Both the position numbers and the translations under genes were made by a program. Of a DNA stretch of 64,000 nucleotides, positions 51,634 to 60,261 are shown one piece after another (position 1 is the stretch's first letter; every line of letters begins with the position of its first letter). Below the pieces are notes generated by a model that made no database searches, was not told the DNA's origin, and was given only the letters and a program-made list of their open reading frames with translations. Source of the DNA: Streptomyces sp. Je 1-79 (GTDB lineage Bacteria > Actinomycetota > Actinomycetes > Streptomycetales > Streptomycetaceae); NCBI RefSeq assembly GCF_025195125.1, contig NZ_JAMGSL010000009.1, positions 191,091 through 255,090 on the forward strand. The letters are read 5' to 3'.

Positions 51634-52974
51634 CTACTTCGCTTCTCGGATGGCGAGCTGGTCGTCCGACGCGGCGACGCCGAAGGCCTGCGGGATCGGC
51701 TGGCCCGCCATGTAGAGCCGGTCGGCCACCCGGCGCGGCAGCGGGTGGTACTCGTACACGCCGTACACCCGCCCGTCCGCCGCGATCGGCCGGGCGCGGA
51801 AGGCGCAGACGGTCGCGAGGGTGAACCGTTCGCGGCCGTTCGACGACAGGACGGCGATCTCGGTGACGCGGCGGGTGCCGTCGGCGTGCCGGGTCAGCTG
51901 GACGAGGACGTCGACGGCGCTGTTGATCTGGTCCCTGAGCGCCTCGAACGGGACCTTGACCTCGGACATCGACGCCAGGGTCTGGAGGCGCGTCAGGGCG
52001 TCCTCGGCGGAGTTGGCGTGGACGGTGGCGAGCGATCCGTCGTGTCCGGTGGACATCGCCTGGAGCATGTCGAGGGTCTCGCCGCCGCGGACCTCGCCGA
52101 CGATGATGCGGTCGGGGCGCATGCGCAGGGAGTTGCGGACGAGGTCGCGGATGGTGACCTGGCCGCGGCCCTCGATGTTCGGAGGGCGGCTCTCCAGGCG
52201 GATGACGTGGGACTGCTGGAGCTGGAGTTCGGCGGAGTCCTCGATGGTGATGACCCGTTCGCCGTCGGGGATCAGTCCGGAGAGCGCGTTGAGGAGCGTG
52301 GTCTTCCCGGTGCCGGTGGCGCCGGAGACGATCAGGTTGAACTTGGCCTGGACGAGGCCGGCGAGCAGCAGGAGCATCTGCTCGTCGAGCGAGCCGAGGC
52401 CGATCATCTCCCGCAGGGTGTACGCGCGGGGGAAGCGGCGGATCGTCAGGGTCGCCCCGGTCAGGGAGAGCGGCGGGATGATCACGTTGACGCGCTCGCC
52501 GGACGGCAGCCGGGCGTCGACCATCGGATTCGACTCGTCCACGCGCCGGTTGACGGTGGAGACGATCCGCTCGATGGTCTGCATCAGCTGCTCGTGGGAG
52601 GCGAACCGCAGCGGCAGCAGCTCCACCCGGCCCGCCCGCTCGATGTAGATCTGGTCGGGGCCGTTGACCATGATCTCGGTGATGGACGCGTCTTCGAGGA
52701 GCGGTTCCAGGACGCCGAGGCCGAGCGCCTCGTCGACGACCCGTCGGATCAGCTGGGCGCGCTCGGCGGTGGAGAGGACCGGGCCTTCGCGGCTGATGAT
52801 GTGGCCGAGGACGCGCTCAAGGCGGGCCCGGCGCTCGGCGGCGGCGAGCGCCGACATCTCGGTGAGGTCGATCTCCTCCAGGAGCTTGGCGCGGAAGGAG
52901 GCGACGAGATGGCCGTCCTCCCTGCCTCCCGCCCCGCTCTCCTCGGGGGCGCTGATACGGGCCCGCAGACTCAT
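51634..52974 (-). CDS. tadA: CpaF/TadA secretion ATPase
   Basis: 446 residues. Walker A GATGTGKTTLLN, Walker B RPDRIIVGEVRGGE, His box TGHDGSLATVHANS and the N-terminal helical domain (about 20-90) of CpaF ATPases. It drives assembly, and in some species retraction, of Flp pili. ATG overlaps the stop of the TadE gene upstream. Confidence 0.94.
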   Translation of the reverse strand: MSLRARISAPEESGAGGREDGHLVASFRAKLLEEIDLTEMSALAAAERRARLERVLGHIISREGPVLSTAERAQLIRRVVDEALGLGVLEPLLEDASITEIMVNGPDQIYIERAGRVELLPLRFASHEQLMQTIERIVSTVNRRVDESNPMVDARLPSGERVNVIIPPLSLTGATLTIRRFPRAYTLREMIGLGSLDEQMLLLLAGLVQAKFNLIVSGATGTGKTTLLNALSGLIPDGERVITIEDSAELQLQQSHVIRLESRPPNIEGRGQVTIRDLVRNSLRMRPDRIIVGEVRGGETLDMLQAMSTGHDGSLATVHANSAEDALTRLQTLASMSEVKVPFEALRDQINSAVDVLVQLTRHADGTRRVTEIAVLSSNGRERFTLATVCAFRARPIAADGRVYGVYEYHPLPRRVADRLYMAGQPIPQAFGVAASDDQLAIREAK

Positions 52975-53342
52975 GGTCGCTCGTCCTCCTCGGGCAGGGG
53001 CAGGGTGGCGCTCCTGCTGACCTTTTCGAAGTCCCAGAAGGGGACGACGGACGGGATGTCCACGCTGACGGTGTACGTGACCTCGTCGGCCCCCTCCGAG
53101 GGGGTGACGACGCTCCGTTCGGCGATCCAGTCGCTCATCGCCGCGAGGCCCGCCTCGCGCCCGCCGACGGTCGCCTCGTCGTGCGTGGCGGCGCGCGCGG
53201 CGGCCCGCGCTCCCGTGCCCGCCTGCTGGGCCGCGTACGCGACGATGCCGAGCTGGATGCCCGCGAGGGCGACGAGGAGCAGGATGGGCAGGAAACCGAG
53301 GTACTCGACGGCCACCTGACCCCGGTCGCGTGGCTTCCTCAT
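52971..53342 (-). CDS. TadE family pseudopilin
   Basis: 123 residues. DRGQVAVEYLGFLPILLLVA gives a class III processing site (after Gly, Glu at +5) and an N-terminal helix, then a small extracellular domain with no cysteine. Overlaps both neighbours by 4 bases, so it is tightly coupled to the other TadE and to tadA. Confidence 0.88.
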   Translation of the reverse strand: MRKPRDRGQVAVEYLGFLPILLLVALAGIQLGIVAYAAQQAGTGARAAARAATHDEATVGGREAGLAAMSDWIAERSVVTPSEGADEVTYTVSVDIPSVVPFWDFEKVSRSATLPLPEEDERP

Positions 53343-53719
53343 GGCCGGGCCCCCTCGTCTTCCTTCACGGCTCCGGCCTCACCGGTCACGGGGAAGGGGA
53401 AGCTGACCACTCCGGGGATGAGGACGGGCACCTTCAGCTTCACCGTCGCCTGCACCATGTCCCCGGACGTCGGGCAGGCCACCTCGGCCCCCGACCATGC
53501 CCCTCCCAGGTGCCGCCTCCCGGCTTCCTGGCAGTCGCCGCCCACCGCCCCCGCCCGGGCCGCCTCGTCGGCCGCGTTCCCCGCGAGCGTGAAGGTGTAG
53601 CCGACCAGGACGCACTGCCAGAGCACGGCGAGGGTGATCAGGATCAGCGGCACCATGCCGAGGAACTCGATCGCGACCTGCCCCCTGTCGTCCCGCGTCG
53701 CACGCCCGTACGCCGGCAT
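53339..53719 (-). CDS. TadE family pseudopilin, second copy
   Basis: 126 residues. DRGQVAIEFLGMVPLILITL is the class III processing site and helix, with Glu at +5. The extracellular part holds Cys pair GGDCQEAG and EVACPTSG, likely a disulfide. The adjacent copy at 52971-53342 lacks these cysteines. Confidence 0.88.
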   Translation of the reverse strand: MPAYGRATRDDRGQVAIEFLGMVPLILITLAVLWQCVLVGYTFTLAGNAADEAARAGAVGGDCQEAGRRHLGGAWSGAEVACPTSGDMVQATVKLKVPVLIPGVVSFPFPVTGEAGAVKEDEGARP

Positions 53720-53722
53720 GGC

Positions 53723-54970
53723 TCAGCGCCCGCCCTTGCCGCGGGTCAGCCGCGCGAGCTGCTTCCCCGAGCCGACCGCCGCGGCCGGTCCCTGACCGGG
53801 CGGGCCGACGAGTCCCAGTTCGCCGGCGAGCGACCAGAGGGCCTGCTTCACGCTCGACCGGGCGTCGAGTTCGTGCATCCGGCCCGCGTCGACGACGCCC
53901 TGGAGCTCCTTGAAGTTGGCGGGGACCACCACGCCCGCGATCCGGGTGCCGGTGATCTTCTGGATGAGGGCGGGCTGGATCTCCGTGGCGCGCGCGTACC
54001 GGTTCACCAGTGCGGTGGTCTCCTCCGCCTTGCGGATCTGGAGGCGGTCCCACATCCGTACGGTCCGCTTCGCCGCCCGCACCGCCACCACGTCGGGTGT
54101 GGTGACCAGGAGCGCCGTGTCGGCCATCTCGACGGCCGCCGCGTTGGCGCCGTTGAGGTACGACCCGCAGTCGACGACCACGACGTCGTAGCGGGAGCGC
54201 AGGACGCTGAGGATCTGGCGGGCGGAGCGGTCGGTGACGTCCTCGGCGCGCTCGCCCTCGCCGGGGGCGAGGAGCAGGGCGATGCCCGTCTCGTGGACGT
54301 AGACGGCGTCCTGGAGGACGCGGGGCGAGATGTCGTCGACGGCCGCGAGGTCGGCGACCGAGCGGCGGAACTGGACGTCGAGGTACGAGGCGATGTCGCC
54401 GCCCTGGAGGTCCATGTCGACCAGGGCCACGTTCCGGCCGGAGGCCCGGGAGGCGAGGGCGAGCTGCACGGCGGTGACGGTGGTCCCGACGCCGCCCTTC
54501 GCGCCGCTGACGGTGACGACGGTGCCGCCGGGGCCGCTGAGGACGTCGGGGCCGCTGCCGAGGTGGCGGCGGACTCCCACGGACCACTGGGCGGCGGCTT
54601 GAACGCGGCTGGCCAGCTCCTCGTACCCGAGGGGGAGGGTGACCAGGCCGCGGGCGCCGGAGTCCATGGCGGCCGAGAAGAGCACCGGGCTCGCGTCGGA
54701 GGTGATGAGGACGACGCCGACGGCGGGGAAGCGGAGGGCGACCTCGCGGACCAGTTCGAGGGCGGGGACCGGGCCGATCCGCTCGTGGACGAGGACGACT
54801 TCGGGGAGCTCGGCGAGGGACTCGGCGGCGAGCCGGGCGAGGGTGTCGACGAGCTGGGTGGAGTCGGCGACGGGCGGGGCGGGCTCGGCGTCGGGGAGCT
54901 GGCCGAGCAGGCTGACGACGGCCCGGGCCGCGTCGGGGTCGCCGACGGCCGGCAGGATCCTGGTGGTCAT
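53723..54970 (-). CDS. TadZ/CpaE-like pilus localisation ATPase
   Basis: 415 residues. An N-terminal receiver-like domain (about 1-125, VGVVLITSDASPVLF) precedes a MinD/ParA-type ATPase with deviant Walker A SGAKGGVGTTVTAV and VALVDMDLQGGD. TadZ/CpaE proteins place the machine in the cell. The receiver-like domain seems to lack a clear phospho-Asp. It sits 7 bases after cpaB and 3 bases before the TadE gene. Confidence 0.88.
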   Translation of the reverse strand: MTTRILPAVGDPDAARAVVSLLGQLPDAEPAPPVADSTQLVDTLARLAAESLAELPEVVLVHERIGPVPALELVREVALRFPAVGVVLITSDASPVLFSAAMDSGARGLVTLPLGYEELASRVQAAAQWSVGVRRHLGSGPDVLSGPGGTVVTVSGAKGGVGTTVTAVQLALASRASGRNVALVDMDLQGGDIASYLDVQFRRSVADLAAVDDISPRVLQDAVYVHETGIALLLAPGEGERAEDVTDRSARQILSVLRSRYDVVVVDCGSYLNGANAAAVEMADTALLVTTPDVVAVRAAKRTVRMWDRLQIRKAEETTALVNRYARATEIQPALIQKITGTRIAGVVVPANFKELQGVVDAGRMHELDARSSVKQALWSLAGELGLVGPPGQGPAAAVGSGKQLARLTRGKGGR

Positions 54971-54977
54971 ACCGGCC

Positions 54978-55682
54978 TCACTTGTCCTTGTCGAGCGTGT
55001 AGGTGCGGTCGCCGGGGGCGAGGATCGGCTCCTCGCCGGGCGCGACGAGGGCGAGGCGTACGTGCTCGGCGAAGGACTCGGCGTACGCGACGCGCTGGGT
55101 GTCGATCGTCGAGAGCGCGAAGGTGATCGGGACGGCTTCGGTGGGGCGCGTGCCGCGGTCGGTGCGGTTGGCGATCGGGGTGAGCCGGCCGACGTCCAGG
55201 ACGCGGGCGTTGCTGACGATGACCTTGGACTGGGCGGCCTTGCCGCCCTTCTCACCGGCGAACGTGGCGTAGATGTTGACCAGCGCACCCGGGGTGATCT
55301 TGCCGGCGACGCCCGTGGCCGCGTCGATCATGATGGCGATCTCCTGCTGGCCGGGCTGGAGCGCGGGCCGCTGCACGATCATGTCCGACTGGAGGAGCGA
55401 GCCCGGTTCGAGCGTGGTGACGGCGATCTTCCCCTTGATCCGGCCGAGATCGGTGACGGCGGTCTTCGACAGCCAGCGCTTCGGCATCGAGACCTTCTCG
55501 AACTGCGAGGCCTTCAGCGGCGCGTAGGGCTCCACCCTGTCCTTCACGCGGTACGCCGTCACCTCCGGTCCGACCTTGGCGTTCACGTCGCCGATCACCG
55601 ACAGGACACCGGCGAAGGCGCCGAGCGCGCACAGGACGGACAGCAGCAGCAGGATGACGCCACGACGCTGGCGGGAGTTCAT
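54978..55682 (-). CDS. cpaB: CpaB/RcpC-like SAF domain protein
   Basis: 234 residues. One N-terminal transmembrane helix (LLLLSVLCALGAFAGVLSVI) and a SAF/CpaB region (VTAYRVKDRVEPYAPLKASQ, KIAVTTLEPGSLLQSDMIV, ITPGALVNIYATF). In Gram-negative systems RcpC works with the secretin; here it probably sits at the membrane platform. It follows the first operon gene by 32 bases. Confidence 0.88.
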   Translation of the reverse strand: MNSRQRRGVILLLLSVLCALGAFAGVLSVIGDVNAKVGPEVTAYRVKDRVEPYAPLKASQFEKVSMPKRWLSKTAVTDLGRIKGKIAVTTLEPGSLLQSDMIVQRPALQPGQQEIAIMIDAATGVAGKITPGALVNIYATFAGEKGGKAAQSKVIVSNARVLDVGRLTPIANRTDRGTRPTEAVPITFALSTIDTQRVAYAESFAEHVRLALVAPGEEPILAPGDRTYTLDKDK

Positions 55683-55714
55683 TGCCGGACAACCTCGATC
55701 GGGATACGTGTGGC

Positions 55715-56644
55715 TCAGCGGACGGGGGACGTGAGCGCCCGGGGCGCCCGGCGCGACCGGAGCGCCCGTGGTTCCGCCGGGCCGGACGGGCCGGCCGCGT
55801 GGGCTCCGCCGGGCGGCGGCACGGTGGAGAGCAGCGGGGCGGAGCAGAAGCCGCAGCGGTCGCCGATGAGCTCCATGCGGCACCAGTGGCAGGTCTCGCG
55901 CCGTACGGAGGAGACCAGTCGGTGGAGGACGGCGATGTCCGGGATGTGGGCGGCGAACTCGACGAGCCGTCCGGTCCCCCACCAGCGGGGCGACTCGGCG
56001 GGCAGCGGCGCCTCCTGGACCGCCTGGACCTGCCAGCGCGGGGCGAGGGTGCCGGTGGGCCAGTCGGTCTGCAACTGCCCTCTGGCCAGGACGAGGTGGG
56101 TGGCGAACTCGGGTCCCGCGGGCGGTTCGGTGCCCGCCGCGACGCGGACGAGCTGGGGGACGGGCCCGGCGAGCACGGCGAACTGGGTGCCGGGCAGCCA
56201 CCCCTTGAGGTGGGACTTCAGGCCGACCGGTACGCGGTCGAGCCTGGCGACCGAGCCGAGGACGGCCCCGGCGTAGATGTAGTGGGTGAGCAGCCGCGCC
56301 GCCGAGGCCACGACACCCGGGCTGAAGTCGCAGACGGAGAGCTGCCGCAGCTGCCGGGCGAGGACGGCGGTGCCGAGGGGCGGCAGGTCGGACTTGACCA
56401 GGGCGATCCGGTCGCTCTCCAGGAGGCCGCGGGCGGCGTGCAGCCGCTGTTCGGCCACGGCCGGCAGGGAGGTCGGGCAGACCACGACCACATGGCCGTA
56501 CCGGTCGAGGAGGACCTGGAGATCGGCGACGGCCGAGGCGAGCGGGCGGGTCTCGGGTGCGGGCAGGAGGGCCGCGGTGGGTGTCTGCTGGTCGGTCGGT
56601 GGCAGCACCAGATCGGCGCTGGTGACCGCGATCGCTGTCGGCAC
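55715..56644 (-). CDS. first gene of the Tad operon, unknown protein with C-terminal zinc ribbon
   Basis: 309 residues, GTG start with GGGGAG upstream. The C-terminus has TCHWCRMELIGDRCGFCSAP, two CxxC pairs predicted to bind zinc, followed by a Pro/Arg-rich tail. The N-terminal part (LADRYGHVVVVCPTS-like segments LLDRYGHVVVV, RIALVKSDLPPLG) suggests a P-loop-like or CpaE-like fold without a visible Walker motif. Function unknown; its position suggests a Tad-specific accessory. Confidence 0.72.
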   Translation of the reverse strand: MPTAIAVTSADLVLPPTDQQTPTAALLPAPETRPLASAVADLQVLLDRYGHVVVVCPTSLPAVAEQRLHAARGLLESDRIALVKSDLPPLGTAVLARQLRQLSVCDFSPGVVASAARLLTHYIYAGAVLGSVARLDRVPVGLKSHLKGWLPGTQFAVLAGPVPQLVRVAAGTEPPAGPEFATHLVLARGQLQTDWPTGTLAPRWQVQAVQEAPLPAESPRWWGTGRLVEFAAHIPDIAVLHRLVSSVRRETCHWCRMELIGDRCGFCSAPLLSTVPPPGGAHAAGPSGPAEPRALRSRRAPRALTSPVR

Positions 56645-56977
56645 GTCGGGCTCCCCGTCCCCATGTCCCCATGACTCACTGCGTTCGCTGCGTTACTGCA
56701 CAGCGTTGCTCGTGCACTTTATCCACGACCTGCGGGGTGGTGAACACACAATCCGCCAAGCACAACGAGAAATCTGGGCCCGGATGGGCCTTGCGGTGGG
56801 CCCTGCGGTGGGCCCGGAAGCGGGCGTCCGTGGGTCAGGAGGCCCATACCCCCAACTCCCGTTCCCCGCCAGAGGTCTTGACAAGTCGATTGGTCTGGAC
56901 CAACTTGTTCCCCCAAGCGGTGGCCACCGTTCCCGACACCTCCCCTCCCTCCCCGACTCCCCCACCGGAGGCAGCAA
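56645..56977. other. 333-base divergent region between Tad operon and chitinase
   Basis: No gene is supported. It contains the chitinase promoter and DasR-like operator (56878-56904). The duplicated tccccatg near 56660-56672 lies upstream of the Tad operon start. I could not identify the Tad operon promoter. Confidence 0.6.
56878..56904 (+). promoter_or_regulatory. chitinase promoter with DasR-responsive element
   Basis: TTGACA (56878-56883) is a likely -35. The palindrome ATTGGTCTGGACCAAC (56889-56904) closely matches the DasR box A(G/C)TGGTCTAGACCA(G/C)T. It lies between the -35 and the expected -10 (weak). GlcNAc-controlled repression is expected. Confidence 0.75.
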
Positions 56978-58678
56978 GTGGACCGCACCACCACACGCTC
57001 GCGCAGATGGATCGGCAGTGCCCTCGCGCTCGCCGTCGGCTCCGGGCTCGTCCTCGTCGGCGGGGCCGGCACGGCCCAGGCCGCGGACGTCAACGTGGCC
57101 AAGAACGCGGGCTTCGAGTCCGGTACCGCCAACTGGACCTGTACGGCGGGCAGCGGCGCCGCCGTCTCCTCGCCGGTACGGACCGGGGCGGGCGCCCTCA
57201 GGGCGGCCCCGGCGGGCCAGGACAACGCCCGCTGCAGCCAGGTCGTCACCGTCAAGCCCCAGTCGACGTACACCCTCAGCGCCTGGGTGCAGGGCGGTTA
57301 CGCCTACCTCGGCGCCACCGGGACCGGAACCACGGACGTCTCCACCTGGACCCCCGACAGCTCCTCCTGGAAGCAGCTGACCACCACCTTCACCACGGGC
57401 GCGAACACCACCTCGGTCACCGTCTACACCCACGGCTGGTACGGCCAGGCCGCCTACCACGTCGACGACGTCTCCGTCTTCGGCCCCGACGGGGGCGGCG
57501 GCACCGACCCCGACCCGGTCGTCCCGTCCACCCCGGCGGGCCTCGCCGCGGGCACGGTCACGTCGTCCTCGGTCGCGCTCAGCTGGAACGCCGTCTCCGG
57601 CGCCACCGGCTACAAGGTGTACCGCGACGGCGCCCTGGCGCAGACCGTCTCCGGCGCCTCGGCGACCGTGACGGGCCTCGCCTCCAACACCACGTACCAG
57701 TTCCAGGTCTCCGCGACCAACGCGGCGGGCGAGTCGGCGAAGTCCACCGCCGTCTCGGCACGCACCGGCACCACCAACCCGGGCCCCGGCCCGTCCGTCC
57801 CGAAGCACGCCCTGACCGGCTACTGGCAGAACTTCAACAACGGAGCCACCGTCCAGAAGCTGCGGGACGTCCAGGCGCAGTACGACATCGTCGCCGTCTC
57901 CTTCGCCGACTCGACCACCACGCCCGGCCAGATCGTCTTCAACCTGGACCCGGCCGTCGGCTACGCCTCCGTCGCCGACTTCAAGGCGGACGTCGCCGCG
58001 AAGAAGGCGGCCGGCAAGTCGGTCATCATCTCCGTCGGCGGCGAGAAGGGGAACGTCACCATCAACAGTGACGCCTCCGCGACCGCCTTCGCGAACAGCG
58101 CGTACGCCCTGATGCAGGAGTACGGCTTCAACGGGGTCGACATCGACCTGGAGCACGGCATCAACTCCACGTACCTGACCAAGGCGCTGCGCCAGCTCTC
58201 CGCCAAGGCCGGTTCGTCGATGGTCCTGACGATGGCCCCGCAGACCATCGACATGCAGAACACGGGCACCGAGTACTTCAAGACCGCCCTGGCCGTGAAG
58301 GACATCCTGACGGTAGTCAACATGCAGTACTACAACAGCGGTTCGATGCTCGGCTGCGACGGCAAGGTGTACAGCCAGGGCTCGGTGGACTTCCTCACCG
58401 CCCTCGCCTGCATCCAGCTCCAGGGCGGTCTCGACGCCTCCCAGGTCGGGCTCGGCGTGCCGGCCTCGACCCGCGGCGCCGGCAGCGGCTATGTCGACCC
58501 GTCGATCGTGAAGAACGCCCTCGACTGCCTGGCCCGCGGCACCGGCTGCGGCTCCTTCAAGCCCTCGCAGACCTGGCCGAACCTGCGCGGCGCGATGACC
58601 TGGTCGACCAACTGGGACGCGACGGCCGGCAACGCCTGGTCCAACGCGGTCGGACCGCACGTCCACAACCTCCCGTAA
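56978..58678 (+). CDS. secreted family 18 chitinase with CBM and fibronectin domains
   Basis: 566 residues from GTG. Signal peptide (cleavage near AQAADV), an N-terminal carbohydrate-binding module (about 35-165, NAGFESGTANWTC), a fibronectin type III domain (about 180-265) and a GH18 catalytic domain (about 280-566) with the motif FNGVDIDLEHG, where the Glu is the acid catalyst. It degrades chitin outside the cell. From memory it corresponds in position to chiA (SCO5003). Controlled by the DasR-like box upstream. Confidence 0.93.
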   Translation: MDRTTTRSRRWIGSALALAVGSGLVLVGGAGTAQAADVNVAKNAGFESGTANWTCTAGSGAAVSSPVRTGAGALRAAPAGQDNARCSQVVTVKPQSTYTLSAWVQGGYAYLGATGTGTTDVSTWTPDSSSWKQLTTTFTTGANTTSVTVYTHGWYGQAAYHVDDVSVFGPDGGGGTDPDPVVPSTPAGLAAGTVTSSSVALSWNAVSGATGYKVYRDGALAQTVSGASATVTGLASNTTYQFQVSATNAAGESAKSTAVSARTGTTNPGPGPSVPKHALTGYWQNFNNGATVQKLRDVQAQYDIVAVSFADSTTTPGQIVFNLDPAVGYASVADFKADVAAKKAAGKSVIISVGGEKGNVTINSDASATAFANSAYALMQEYGFNGVDIDLEHGINSTYLTKALRQLSAKAGSSMVLTMAPQTIDMQNTGTEYFKTALAVKDILTVVNMQYYNSGSMLGCDGKVYSQGSVDFLTALACIQLQGGLDASQVGLGVPASTRGAGSGYVDPSIVKNALDCLARGTGCGSFKPSQTWPNLRGAMTWSTNWDATAGNAWSNAVGPHVHNLP

Positions 58679-58697
58679 CCGGGGATCCGCGTGACGG

Positions 58698-58729
58698 ACA
58701 GCGCCGCCGACTTCCCCCGGCGGCGCTGT
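58698..58729. terminator. chitinase terminator, 12-bp stem
   Basis: ACAGCGCCGCCG / CGGCGGCGCTGT with an 8-base loop, 20 bases after the chitinase stop. Direct repeats of the type GGCTCACCCGCGCGTACGG follow at about 58740-58791. Confidence 0.85.
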
Positions 58730-58793
58730 TCGCGTGTACGGCTCACCCGCGCGTACGGATCAACCGGGTGTCTGGCTCACCCGCGCGTACGGC

Positions 58794-60071
58794 TCACCAG
58801 GGCAGTTCACGCACCTGCTGGACGCACAGCACGACGAAGAGCAGCCCGGCCGCCGCGAGCATCCCGTTGCTCAACGGCCCGTTGCGCCATTCGGCGGGCG
58901 TACGGGAGGAGTTGAGCAGCCGGATCAGGGTCAGCGCCAGGAACGGCATGAAGAACGCGCCGATCACGCCGTAGACGATGACCAGGCCGAACGGCTGGTC
59001 CAGGAAGAGCAGCGAGATCGGCGGGAAGGTCAGCCAGAGCAGGTACGCGCGGAACGGCAGCGACCGGTCGCGGTCCGTGCCGGCGGGCACGAGGGCGGGC
59101 CGGTAGTGGGCCACGAAGTCGGCGAACATCAGGCTGACGCCGTGCCACACGCCGATGAGGGAGGTGAAGGAGGTGGCGAAGAAGCCGATCAGGAAGAGCT
59201 TGGCGGTGGCGTCCCCGTACCGCTCGGACAGGATGCCGCTGAGGTCGAGCAGCCCCTTGTCGCCCTTGGCGATCGCCAGCCCGGAGGAGTGCAGCAGCTC
59301 CGCGCCGACGAAGAGCATCGCGACGACGAAGATGCCGGTGGTGACGTACGCGACGCGGTTGTCGAGCCGCATCACCTTCATCCAGCCACTGTCCCGCCAG
59401 CCCTTGGCGTTGATCCAGTAGCCGTACGCCGCCAGGGTGATGGTGCCGCCGACGCCGCCGACCAGGCCGAGGGTGTAGACGAGCGAGCCCTCCGGGAGGA
59501 CGGGGACGAGACCGGCGACGGCGTCGCCGAGGTGGGGCGTGACCCGGACCGCCAGATAGACGGTGACCACGAACATCACGCCGACCAGGACGGTCATGAC
59601 CTTCTCGAAGACGGCGTAGCGGTTGAACCAGACGAAGACCAGGCCGACCAGGCCGCACAGCACCGCCCAGGCCTTGAGGTCCATGAGGCCCGGGAAGAGC
59701 GCGCCGAGCGGCAGGGCGCTGGAGGACATCGCCGCCGCTCCGTAGACGAAGCCCCAGACGACGACGTAGCCGACGAAGTAGACGGTGGTCCACGAACCGA
59801 GGCTGCGCCAGCCGTCGAAGAGGGTGCGGCCGGTCGCCAGATGCCAGCGGCCGGCGGCCTCGGCGAGCGAGATCTTGACGAGGCATCCGATGACGGCGGC
59901 CCAGAGCAGGGTGTAGCCGAACTTCGAGCCCGCCACGAGGGTGGCGACCAGGTCCCCGGCGCCGACCCCGGTGGCCGCGACCACGATGCCGGGCCCTATG
60001 TAACGCCAAGCGGCCTTGCGCGGCCGGGCAGCCGCCCCACCGGTGCCCTCCTCCTGAGTGATCTCCGCCAT
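58794..60071 (-). CDS. divergent Nramp-family transporter
   Basis: 425 residues with about 11 transmembrane helices in the LeuT-like fold. The N-terminus has GPGIVVAATGVGAGDLVATL where canonical Nramp proteins have the DPGN metal site, and the TM6 region reads TITLAAYGYWINAKG instead of MPH. So it lacks both standard transition-metal ligands and probably carries another substrate. It is transcribed away from the carboxypeptidase gene, sharing a regulatory gap with a Crp-like site. Confidence 0.82.
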   Translation of the reverse strand: MAEITQEEGTGGAAARPRKAAWRYIGPGIVVAATGVGAGDLVATLVAGSKFGYTLLWAAVIGCLVKISLAEAAGRWHLATGRTLFDGWRSLGSWTTVYFVGYVVVWGFVYGAAAMSSSALPLGALFPGLMDLKAWAVLCGLVGLVFVWFNRYAVFEKVMTVLVGVMFVVTVYLAVRVTPHLGDAVAGLVPVLPEGSLVYTLGLVGGVGGTITLAAYGYWINAKGWRDSGWMKVMRLDNRVAYVTTGIFVVAMLFVGAELLHSSGLAIAKGDKGLLDLSGILSERYGDATAKLFLIGFFATSFTSLIGVWHGVSLMFADFVAHYRPALVPAGTDRDRSLPFRAYLLWLTFPPISLLFLDQPFGLVIVYGVIGAFFMPFLALTLIRLLNSSRTPAEWRNGPLSNGMLAAAGLLFVVLCVQQVRELPW

Positions 60072-60095
60072 GTCCGACCGCCTTTCGCCCGTCCG

Positions 60096-60123
60096 GTGTG
60101 ATCTTCTGTGTGATCCAGGTCAC
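60096..60123. promoter_or_regulatory. GTGTGATC direct repeats and Crp-like site
   Basis: GTGTGATC occurs at 60096-60103 and 60108-60115 (12-base period). The second overlaps GTG-ATCCAG-GTCAC (60110-60123), matching the Streptomyces Crp motif GTG-N6-GNCAC. It lies 25-50 bases upstream of the Nramp-like gene and about 140 upstream of the carboxypeptidase gene. Confidence 0.45.
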
Positions 60124-60261
60124 CAAAGCGGGTGCGGCGGGACTGCGCAAGGGGGCGTGGCCGAACCGCACCCTTGACCAGTTCATGTCAGCGTCGGACG
60201 ATGTGCCCGGACACCCGCACAACCTGTCGCACACCCCCACACTCCCCACCCAGGAGACAGC

